Shown one piece after another: positions 7,829 through 14,972 of a stretch of DNA of 64,000 nt. The stretch spans positions 1-64,000 of the forward strand of contig CAMDYX010000004.1 of assembly GCA_945910395.1 (NCBI GenBank), given 5' to 3'. Position 1 is the first letter of the stretch. Each line of letters begins with the position of its first letter. Under the pieces are notes generated by a model. The model was given only the letters and a program-made list of their open reading frames with translations, was not told the DNA's origin and searched no databases. Source of the stretch: an uncultured Agathobacter sp. (GTDB lineage: Bacteria > Bacillota > Clostridia > Lachnospirales > Lachnospiraceae). The translations under genes and the position numbers were made by a program.

Positions 7829-9959
7829 CAATGTATTCGGACTTGATATCGGAACAAGAAATGTAGTCGGAACAGTTGGTTACAAGACGGCAGATGACGA
7901 ATTTGTCGTTATCGCACAGTATATGCGTCAGCATGAAACCAGATCCATGCTGGATGGACAGATTCACGATATTGGCCGTGTTGCCCGAACCATCGGAGTG
8001 GTAAAGGCAGAGCTTGAAAAGCAGATTAAGGAACCATTAGAGGAAGTATGTATTGCAGCAGCAGGTCGTGTTCTTAAGACCATTACGACACATATCGAAT
8101 ATGAATATCCGGAAGAATCTGTTGTAACTGATGAGGATATACATACCCTGCATCTTCTTGGTGTGGAAAAGGCACAGGATATCTTAAAAGAAAAAAATGA
8201 TACAAAGTATAAGTTTTATTGTGTGGGATATTCGGTTGTAAAATACTATTTAAATGATGAACTTTTCATCAGCTTAGAGGGGCATAAGGCAAACAAAATT
8301 GGTGAGGATATCATTGTGACTTTCCTGCCGGAGGACGTAGTGGATGGACTGTATTCTGCCGTTGGGCTTGCCGGACTTAACGTGGCAAATATGACCCTCG
8401 AGCCTATCGCAGCTATCAATGTAGCAATCCCGGAGAATTATCGAATGTTAAACATTGCGCTGGTGGATGTGGGAGCGGGAACTTCCGATATTTCCATTAC
8501 CAGAGAGGGAAGCATTATTGCCTATGGAATGATTCCATACGCGGGGGATGAGCTTACCGAGGTAATTGTGCAGCATTACCTGGTTGATTTTAAGACTGCG
8601 GAAGAAATGAAGCTGGCTTCCACCACGGAAGAAGAGATTACCTTTAAGGATATTATGAGCATTTCCCATACAATTCCCGCAAAAGAAGTGTGGGATCTGG
8701 TAGCTCCTGTTGTAGATAAGATTACCACAGAGGTAGCAGCAAAAATCAGGGAATTGAATGGAGAAAAGACCGTGAGCGCCTGCTTTGTAGTAGGTGGCGG
8801 CGGAAAGGTTCACGGATTTACGGAAATGCTGGCAGAGAGACTTGATATTCCGAAGGAGCGTGTTGCCCTTCGAGGCGAGGAGGTGCTTGGTGAAGTAACC
8901 TTCAACCAGAAGGATATTGAGAAGGACCCGCTTCTTGTTACACCAATCGGTATCTGCCTCAATTATTATGATCAGAAGAATAATTTCATTATGGTTCGTT
9001 TTAATGGTGAGCGTTTGAAACTGTATGACAATAATCGCCTTACGATTGTAGATGCTGCACTTACCGCAGGATTTCCAAAGGAACAATTATTCCCGAAGCG
9101 AGGAATGCCGATTAACTTTACGGTAAACGGAGCATCAAGGATTGTTCGCGGAGAAGCAGGTGAGCCTGCTATTGTGACCATGAACGGAAAGCCTGCCAAT
9201 ATCAGTACTCCGCTGGAACCGAATTGTGAGATTACGATAGAAGCATCTACCGCAGGAGAGGATGCCGTATATACGGTAAGTCAGTTGGAAGAGTTTTCCA
9301 ATGCTACCGTATCCTTTATTGTGAACAATAGGAAGATTGCCTGCCCGAAATTTGTGGAGGTAAATGGAAGTCTAGAGCCGGGATCTTATGAGATTAAAGA
9401 AGGGGATGTGATCGAGACCAGGAGCTTCTATACCGTTGGACAGGTTGCAGAATTTATGGATGTAGAAATCGATTTGGATCATCAGATTCTTGTCAACAAT
9501 CGAGAGGCAGATGTGGATTCCCTTGTGTATGAAAATTTCTCCATTGACTGGACAACGTTGGAATCTTATAATTCTACACAAGGTTCTGAAGATGCGGATT
9601 ATGTCAAAACAGTACAGGAAGCTTTGACAAATGCAGCAGATAATGCCTCTTCCATGGAAAATGATGCAAAAGAAAGCACTCTTGGGGAAGAGATTTCCCA
9701 GGAAAATGCTTCAGAGGGTTCATCGGAAACCGAAGAAAAAGAAGAGCAAAATGCAATTACCGTAATGGTGAATGGAGAGCAGGTAGCACTCTTCGGAAAA
9801 GAAAAATATATTTTTGTAGATATCTTTGACCGTATTACCTTTGACTTAAATGCAGGTGGTGGAAGGGCAATTATCACAATGTTAAACGGCAGAGAAGCAC
9901 AGTATAATGAGGAAATCTGCGATGGCGATACCATAGAATTATACTGGGAAGAGAATTAG
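7821..9959 (+). CDS. FtsA/PilM-like actin-fold ATPase with C-terminal beta-grasp extension
   Basis: A 712-residue cytoplasmic protein. The first 400 residues carry the actin/HSP70 nucleotide-binding elements of FtsA and PilM: phosphate 1 (FGLDIGTRNVVG, 6-17), phosphate 2 (LVDVGAGTSDIS, about 213-224) and the adenosine loop (VVGGGGKVHGF, about 323-333), with an SHS2-like insertion between. Bacterial FtsA proteins are usually about 420 residues; here about 300 extra residues follow. They look like repeated small beta-rich domains (phrases such as TVNGASR, FIVNNR and VMVNGEQVALF), ending in YNEEICDGDTIELYWEEN. A membrane-targeting helix of classical FtsA is not seen. It may be a divergent division or pilus-type scaffold ATPase; the exact role is unknown. 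Confidence 0.8.
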   Translation: MSNNVFGLDIGTRNVVGTVGYKTADDEFVVIAQYMRQHETRSMLDGQIHDIGRVARTIGVVKAELEKQIKEPLEEVCIAAAGRVLKTITTHIEYEYPEESVVTDEDIHTLHLLGVEKAQDILKEKNDTKYKFYCVGYSVVKYYLNDELFISLEGHKANKIGEDIIVTFLPEDVVDGLYSAVGLAGLNVANMTLEPIAAINVAIPENYRMLNIALVDVGAGTSDISITREGSIIAYGMIPYAGDELTEVIVQHYLVDFKTAEEMKLASTTEEEITFKDIMSISHTIPAKEVWDLVAPVVDKITTEVAAKIRELNGEKTVSACFVVGGGGKVHGFTEMLAERLDIPKERVALRGEEVLGEVTFNQKDIEKDPLLVTPIGICLNYYDQKNNFIMVRFNGERLKLYDNNRLTIVDAALTAGFPKEQLFPKRGMPINFTVNGASRIVRGEAGEPAIVTMNGKPANISTPLEPNCEITIEASTAGEDAVYTVSQLEEFSNATVSFIVNNRKIACPKFVEVNGSLEPGSYEIKEGDVIETRSFYTVGQVAEFMDVEIDLDHQILVNNREADVDSLVYENFSIDWTTLESYNSTQGSEDADYVKTVQEALTNAADNASSMENDAKESTLGEEISQENASEGSSETEEKEEQNAITVMVNGEQVALFGKEKYIFVDIFDRITFDLNAGGGRAIITMLNGREAQYNEEICDGDTIELYWEEN

Positions 9960-9960
9960 A

Positions 9961-10764
9961 ATGTTAGAATTATGTAGTATTGCAAGTGGAAGCAGTGGAA
10001 ACTGTATCTGTGTCGGAACGGATTGCGCGCATGTTTTGATTGATGCAGGTATCAGTGGGAAGCGAATCGAGAATGGGCTGCACGAGCTGGGAATCAAAGC
10101 TGAGGAGTTGGAAGGAATTCTAATTACCCATGAGCATATTGATCATATTGCAGGACTTGGTGTTCTGGCAAGAAGATACGGAATTCCTCTCTATGCAACG
10201 GCCGGTACAATTGAAGGGATTAAACGGATGAAATCGGTAGGTCAGATTGATGATGCTTTATTTCATACCATTGAGCCGGAGCAGGAATTTATCATCCATG
10301 ATATGATGTTTACACCGATTTCGATTTCCCATGACGCAGCAGATCCTGTTGCGTATCGTTTTACCAATGGCAAACAGAGCTTTGCGGTTATGACTGACCT
10401 TGGAACCTATGATGAGCATATTGTAAGAGAAATGCAGGGGCTGGATGTTCTGCTGCTGGAGGCGAATCATGACATCCGAATGCTTCAAACAGGTCCCTAT
10501 CCTTATCCTCTTAAGCAGAGAATTCTAGGTGACAGAGGACATTTGTCCAACGAAAGAAGTGGTCAGTTATTGGGAGAAATCCTTCATGATAATTTTGGAA
10601 CAGTAATGCTTGGACATCTGAGCAAGGAAAATAATTACGAAGAACTGGCATATGAGACGGTTCGCCTTGAGGTGACAATGGGGGATAATCCGTATAACGC
10701 AGATGATTTTCCTCTATATGTGGCAAAGCGTGATGAAATTTCGCCGGTACTTCGTGTGGAATAA
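9961..10764 (+). CDS. Metallo-beta-lactamase fold hydrolase, YycJ/WalJ type
   Basis: A 267-residue MBL-fold protein with the zinc motif HEHIDH (H57, H59, D61, H62) and further ligands around the ISHDAADP, TDLG and GHLS segments. It resembles the WalJ/YycJ family, thought to be a DNA 5'-exonuclease or a regulator of cell-wall and replication coordination in Firmicutes. Its neighbours here do not include the WalRK kinase pair that usually accompanies walJ. The start lies 1 bp after the upstream gene. Confidence 0.88.
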   Translation: MLELCSIASGSSGNCICVGTDCAHVLIDAGISGKRIENGLHELGIKAEELEGILITHEHIDHIAGLGVLARRYGIPLYATAGTIEGIKRMKSVGQIDDALFHTIEPEQEFIIHDMMFTPISISHDAADPVAYRFTNGKQSFAVMTDLGTYDEHIVREMQGLDVLLLEANHDIRMLQTGPYPYPLKQRILGDRGHLSNERSGQLLGEILHDNFGTVMLGHLSKENNYEELAYETVRLEVTMGDNPYNADDFPLYVAKRDEISPVLRVE

Positions 10765-10779
10765 AAGGAGAATAACAGA

Positions 10780-11064
10780 ATGGAAAAAGCAGCAGACAAG
10801 GTAATTATCACAGTAGTAGGAAAGGATACCGTAGGAATCATTGCAAAGGTTTGTACCTTTCTTTCCGAGAGCGGAGTAAATATCTTAGATATTTCCCAGA
10901 CCATTGTATCCGGGTATTTTAATATGATGATGATTGCCGATTTAGGCGCAGCAACAAAATCTTTCTCAGATATTTCAGAACAGCTGGATCAGCTTGGAGA
11001 GCAGATCGGTGTATCAATTAAGTGCCAGAGAGAAGAAATCTTTGAGATGATGCACAGAATCTAA
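10780..11064 (+). CDS. ACT domain protein, UPF0237 family
   Basis: A 94-residue protein consisting of two ACT-like halves (VIITVVGKDTVGIIAKVC at the start, then the NILDISQTIV strand). UPF0237 members resemble the glycine-cleavage regulator GcvR and probably bind an amino acid or other small ligand. It is preceded by AAGGAG and followed closely by the UPF0210/PFL gene. These two families are neighbours in many Firmicutes and Archaea, so a shared process is likely, although its nature is unknown. Confidence 0.85.
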   Translation: MEKAADKVIITVVGKDTVGIIAKVCTFLSESGVNILDISQTIVSGYFNMMMIADLGAATKSFSDISEQLDQLGEQIGVSIKCQREEIFEMMHRI

Positions 11065-11130
11065 TGAACGGTTTCGGGCCATTCAGAGGATGAAGGAGAA
11101 TACAAAACTTGAAATTTGAGGAGAAAGAAC

Positions 11131-12495
11131 ATGATAAATATTGGTGAAGTACAGGAAACCAATGAAATGGTCGAAAAGGAAAACCTTGACGTACGTACCA
11201 TCACGCTTGGTATCAGCCTTCTTGACTGTATCGATTCTGATTTAAATAAAGTAAATGAGAAAATCTATAATAAGATTACGACACTTGCGAAGAATCTTGT
11301 TGCAACAGGACAGGATATTGAAAAGAATTACTGTATTCCAATCGTAAATAAGCGCATTTCAGTAACACCGATTGCGCTGGTTGGTGGGGCAGCATGTAAA
11401 TGTCCGGAGGATTTTGTGACCATTGCACAGACTCTGGACCGTGCGGCAAAGACGGTAGGAGTAAACTTTATCGGTGGATATTCTGCGCTGGTTTCAAAAG
11501 GAATGACTTCGGCAGATGAGAACTTAATTCGTTCCATTCCAAAGGCACTTGCATCCACAGATATTGTATGCAGCTCTGTGAATGTGGGTTCAACAAAAAC
11601 CGGAATCAACATGGATGCAGTTAAGCTTATGGGTGAAATTGTAAAAGAGACGGCAGAGCTTACCAAGGACGAGGATTCCCTTGGCTGTGCAAAGCTGGTT
11701 ATTTTCTGTAATGCTCCGGATGATAATCCGTTTATGGCGGGAGCATTCCATGGTGTTACGGAGGCAGATGCAATTATTAATGTGGGAGTAAGCGGACCGG
11801 GAGTAGTAAAGACTGCACTTGAAAAGGTTCGGGGAGAAAATTTCGAGGTTCTTTGTGAGACAATAAAGAAAACAGCATTTAAGGTTACCCGCGTAGGACA
11901 GCTTGTGGCAAAAGAAGCATCAAAGAGATTGAATGTTCCCTTTGGAATCATAGACCTTTCCCTTGCTCCTACGCCGGCCATCGGTGATTCGGTGGCAGAT
12001 ATTCTTTGCGAGATTGGGTTGGAGCATGCAGGAGCACCGGGAACTACTGCAGCACTTGCTCTTTTAAACGATCAGGTAAAGAAGGGAGGAATTATGGCAT
12101 CCTCCTATGTCGGAGGCCTTTCCGGAGCATTTATTCCTGTCAGTGAGGACCAGGGTATGATTGATGCAGTAGAGGCAGGAGCTCTTACTTTGGAAAAACT
12201 GGAGGCAATGACCTGCGTATGCTCGGTAGGTCTTGATATGATTGCAATCCCGGGAGATACAAAGGCAACTACGATTTCCGGAATTATCGCAGATGAAATG
12301 GCAATCGGAATGATTAATCAGAAGACAACCGCGGTACGACTGATTCCGGTAGTAGGAAAAGGAGTTGGAGAAACCGTAGAGTTCGGCGGATTATTAGGAT
12401 ATGCTCCGATTATGCCGGTGAATCAGTTCTCCTGTGATGCGTTTGTAAATCGTGGCGGAAGAATTCCTGCACCGGTACACAGCTTTAAGAACTAA
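11131..12495 (+). CDS. PFL family protein, UPF0210 (DUF711)
   Basis: A 454-residue protein that starts [11 protein letters not shown]; the frame is open from 11116 but ATG 11131 has GAGGAGAAAG just before it. The sequence matches the UPF0210 family ([35 protein letters not shown]). Members have a glycyl-radical-like 10-stranded barrel fold but lack the radical glycine motif, and their reaction is unknown. It is encoded directly after the ACT protein and presumably works with it. No terminator is seen before the purine promoter downstream. Confidence 0.9.
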   Translation: MINIGEVQETNEMVEKENLDVRTITLGISLLDCIDSDLNKVNEKIYNKITTLAKNLVATGQDIEKNYCIPIVNKRISVTPIALVGGAACKCPEDFVTIAQTLDRAAKTVGVNFIGGYSALVSKGMTSADENLIRSIPKALASTDIVCSSVNVGSTKTGINMDAVKLMGEIVKETAELTKDEDSLGCAKLVIFCNAPDDNPFMAGAFHGVTEADAIINVGVSGPGVVKTALEKVRGENFEVLCETIKKTAFKVTRVGQLVAKEASKRLNVPFGIIDLSLAPTPAIGDSVADILCEIGLEHAGAPGTTAALALLNDQVKKGGIMASSYVGGLSGAFIPVSEDQGMIDAVEAGALTLEKLEAMTCVCSVGLDMIAIPGDTKATTISGIIADEMAIGMINQKTTAVRLIPVVGKGVGETVEFGGLLGYAPIMPVNQFSCDAFVNRGGRIPAPVHSFKN

Positions 12496-12515
12496 GAGAA
12501 TATTTGCGATACCGG

Positions 12516-12544
12516 TTGACATTCGTCGAAAAGCATGCTTAAAT
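12516..12544 (+). promoter_or_regulatory. Promoter for the ZTP riboswitch-purine transcript
   Basis: TTGACA at 12516-12521 matches the sigma-A -35 consensus exactly. TTAAAT lies 17 bp downstream at 12539-12544 as the -10. Transcription would start near 12550, just before the riboswitch aptamer. Confidence 0.65.
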
Positions 12545-12549
12545 AAACA

Positions 12550-12625
12550 TAGTTATATGACTGACGGAAACGTGGAACTGACCACATGAAGTATAACGAT
12601 TTTTAAGCCGACCGTCTGGGCAAAC
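12550..12625 (+). ncRNA. ZTP (pfl-motif) riboswitch aptamer
   Basis: The leader contains the two conserved blocks of the ZTP riboswitch: TGACTGACGG (12557-12566 region) at the 5' side and CCGTCTGGGCA (12612-12622) at the 3' side, matching the family's GUGACUGGCGG and CCGCCUGGGC blocks. A GTGG...CCAC stem lies between. ZTP riboswitches bind ZTP/ZMP (AICAR phosphates), which build up when 10-formyl-THF is short. The genes downstream use AICAR itself, so the ligand and target fit. The call is from sequence memory, not from a covariance search. Confidence 0.85.
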
Positions 12626-12672
12626 ACGCAAAAACTATACGTAGTTGTGTGGCCCGGAGGTCGGTTTTCTTG
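12608..12672 (+). terminator. Riboswitch expression platform: intrinsic terminator
   Basis: CCGACC and GGGC (12608-12621) pair with GCCC and GGTCGG (12652-12664), extended by ACAC/GTGT and AACTA/TAGTT inside the loop, then TTTTCTTGTT. The left arm is the conserved 3' block of the ZTP aptamer. Ligand binding and terminator formation are therefore exclusive, and ZTP should turn expression on. Confidence 0.85.
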
Positions 12673-12744
12673 TTATGGCGACGAGGAAAATGGACATCGT
12701 GGGCGTGAAGAAACGAAAAAATTGAAAGAGAGAGGTAGGAGAAA

Positions 12745-13458
12745 ATGAAGAAAGTATCACTTGCAAACGAGCTTAGCAGCACAAGCTATCCGGGACGAGG
12801 AATCGTGATTGGCCGTTCTGAGGACGGGAGCAAAATGGTAACAGCATACTTCATCATGGGAAGAAGTACAAACAGCCGGAACCGTATATTTGTTGAGGAT
12901 GGTGAGGGAATCCGCACAGAAGCATTTGATCCATCAAAGCTTTCCGATCCAAGCCTGATTATTTATGCTCCGGTACGTGTACTTGGCAACAATACCATTG
13001 TAACCAATGGAGATCAGACCGATACCATTTACAATTTAATGAATGAACAGCAGACCTTTGAGATGGCGCTGCGCACACGTTCCTTTGAGCCGGATGAACC
13101 AAACTTTACACCACGAATTTCCGGCATCATTAACGTAAATGATAATAAGGCAAGTTACATGATGTCAATCTTAAAAAGTAACAATGGAAATCCCGATCAG
13201 TGTATCAGAAACATCTTTAGCTATGATCATCCACAGGCTGGGGAAGGCCATTTTATTCATACCTATATGGGAGACGGAAATCCGCTTCCAAGCTATGAAG
13301 GAGAGCCTACCTGGGTAGAAATCAGTGGTGATATTGATACCTTTACAAACATGGTATGGGAGAATCTGAACGAAGAGAATAAGGTTTCACTTTTTGTAAG
13401 ATATATTGATATTGCAACCGGAACCTATGAGTCCCGTATTATCAATAAGAACAAATAG
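12745..13458 (+). CDS. purO: IMP cyclohydrolase (PurO-like)
   Basis: A 237-residue protein resembling the PurO-type IMP cyclohydrolase family, which closes FAICAR to IMP, the last step of purine synthesis. Family marks are the start SYPGRGIVIGRSEDG, the strand YFIMGRSTNSRNR (about 33-45) and DPSLIIYAPVR. It replaces the N-terminal cyclohydrolase domain of ordinary PurH, which is absent from the formyltransferase encoded next. The start has GTAGGAG about 5 bp upstream. It is expressed through the ZTP riboswitch. Confidence 0.85.
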   Translation: MKKVSLANELSSTSYPGRGIVIGRSEDGSKMVTAYFIMGRSTNSRNRIFVEDGEGIRTEAFDPSKLSDPSLIIYAPVRVLGNNTIVTNGDQTDTIYNLMNEQQTFEMALRTRSFEPDEPNFTPRISGIINVNDNKASYMMSILKSNNGNPDQCIRNIFSYDHPQAGEGHFIHTYMGDGNPLPSYEGEPTWVEISGDIDTFTNMVWENLNEENKVSLFVRYIDIATGTYESRIINKNK

Positions 13459-13468
13459 TTTAAAGAAA

Positions 13469-13653
13469 TTAACATCTCGGAAAAGTGTTCTCAAGAATGA
13501 ATTTTGCTATTTGAATCAGAACGTTTAAAAAGCGACGGCACTTAATGAGCAAATACTTACGAATTTAGTACCGTTACGCTTTTTACAAACGAGAGTGGGT
13601 TCTGATTCAAATATGCAAATTCATTCAGGAACACTTTTTCGAGAAGGAATTAA
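13469..13653 (+). repeat. Long palindromic repeat, copy 1
   Basis: An imperfect palindrome of about 185 bp with TTAA at both ends. The outer arms read AAAAGTGTTCTCAAGAATGA on the left and the complement (TCATTCAGGAACACTTTT) on the right. An inner stem carries AAAAAGCG and CGCTTTTT around the core GGTACTAAATTCG/CTCATTAAGTGCC. Compared with the other copies this one is reversed. It lies between the IMP cyclohydrolase and the formyltransferase genes, so it would form a large hairpin in their shared mRNA. Confidence 0.85.
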
Positions 13654-13680
13654 TGAAATTATTTTTATAGGAGAAAAATC

Positions 13681-14859
13681 ATGAAAGAATACGAATTGAA
13701 GTATGGATGTAATCCAAATCAGAAGCCTTCCCGCATCTATATGCAGGAGGGAGAGCTTCCAATCAAGGTTTTAAATGGAAGAGCGGGATATATCAATTTC
13801 CTTGATGCATTTAACGGATGGCAACTTGTAAAGGAACTAAAAAAAGCAACCGGACTTCCGGCGGCAACCTCCTTCAAGCATGTATCGCCGGCAGGTGCAG
13901 CTGTGGGACAGCCGCTTTCTGATGTTGAGAAGCAGATTTATTGGGTAGCTGATATGGATATCGATTTTACTCCGCTGGCAAATGCATATATTCGTGCCAG
14001 AGGTGCAGACAGAATGTCTTCCTTTGGTGATTTTATTTCCCTCTCCGATGTCTGTGATAAGAGTACTGCACTTGTAATTAAGAGAGAGGTCTCAGATGGC
14101 GTAATTGCTCCGGGATATACAGATGAGGCTCTTGAAATTTTAAAGGCTAAGAAAAACGGAAATTACTGTGTAATCGAGATTGATCCGGAGTATGTTCCGG
14201 CTCCCATCGAGCGCAAGGATGTGTTCGGTATTACCTTTGAGCAGGGAAGAAACGAGCTTAAGATCGATGATGATTTCTTTTCAAATATTGTCACAGAGAA
14301 TAAGAATCTGACAGAGCAGGCAAAAATTGATCTTGCCATCGCAATGATTACCTTAAAATATACGCAGTCCAATTCTGTATGTTATGTAAAGGGTGGACAG
14401 GCAATCGGTATTGGTGCAGGTCAACAGTCACGTATTCACTGTACAAGACTTGCAGGCAGCAAGGCGGATAACTGGTGGCTTCGCCAGTCTCCACAGGTAC
14501 TCGGTCTTCAGTTTGTGGACGATATTAAGCGCGCTGATCGTGATAATACCATTGATCTTTATATCGGTGAGGATTATATGGATGTTCTTGCGGAGGGTGA
14601 ATGGCAGAAGTTCTTCAAGGTAAAGCCGGAGGTGTTTACTGCGGAGGAAAAGAGAGCATGGCTTGATAAAAACACAGATGTTGCATTAGGATCAGATGCA
14701 TTCTTCCCATTTGGGGATAACATTGAGCGTGCACATAGAAGTGGTGTAAAATATGTGGCTCAGCCGGGTGGATCTGTTCGTGATGATCATGTCATTGATA
14801 CCTGTAATAAATATGGAATGGTTATGAGCTTTACAGGAATTCGCTTATTCCATCACTAA
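13681..14859 (+). CDS. purH: AICAR formyltransferase (stand-alone PurH C-terminal domain)
   Basis: A 392-residue protein corresponding to the AICAR transformylase part of PurH only. It transfers a formyl group from 10-formyl-THF to AICAR. The catalytic Lys-His pair is K66-H67 in SFKHVSPAG, and the QSNSVCYVKGGQAIGIGAGQQSR segment (about residues 228-250) is the folate/AICAR site. Full bifunctional PurH is about 510-520 residues with an MGS-like N-terminal domain; that domain is missing and is supplied by the cyclohydrolase encoded upstream. GGAGAAAAATC gives the ribosome binding site. Confidence 0.93.
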   Translation: MKEYELKYGCNPNQKPSRIYMQEGELPIKVLNGRAGYINFLDAFNGWQLVKELKKATGLPAATSFKHVSPAGAAVGQPLSDVEKQIYWVADMDIDFTPLANAYIRARGADRMSSFGDFISLSDVCDKSTALVIKREVSDGVIAPGYTDEALEILKAKKNGNYCVIEIDPEYVPAPIERKDVFGITFEQGRNELKIDDDFFSNIVTENKNLTEQAKIDLAIAMITLKYTQSNSVCYVKGGQAIGIGAGQQSRIHCTRLAGSKADNWWLRQSPQVLGLQFVDDIKRADRDNTIDLYIGEDYMDVLAEGEWQKFFKVKPEVFTAEEKRAWLDKNTDVALGSDAFFPFGDNIERAHRSGVKYVAQPGGSVRDDHVIDTCNKYGMVMSFTGIRLFHH

Positions 14860-14889
14860 TTTTTTTCTTTATTAGGAAAAATATACGGA

Positions 14890-14918
14890 AGTCTGGGTTT
14901 TATTGCCCAGACTTTTTT
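14890..14918 (+). terminator. Intrinsic terminator of the purine operon
   Basis: AGTCTGGG (14890-14897) pairs with CCCAGACT (14906-14913), and a T-run follows. It is about 30 bp after the formyltransferase stop. Confidence 0.85.
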
Positions 14919-14972
14919 GTTATAATATGTATGATTATGTCATAGTTAAGGGGTTACTGACGGGGGACTTTA

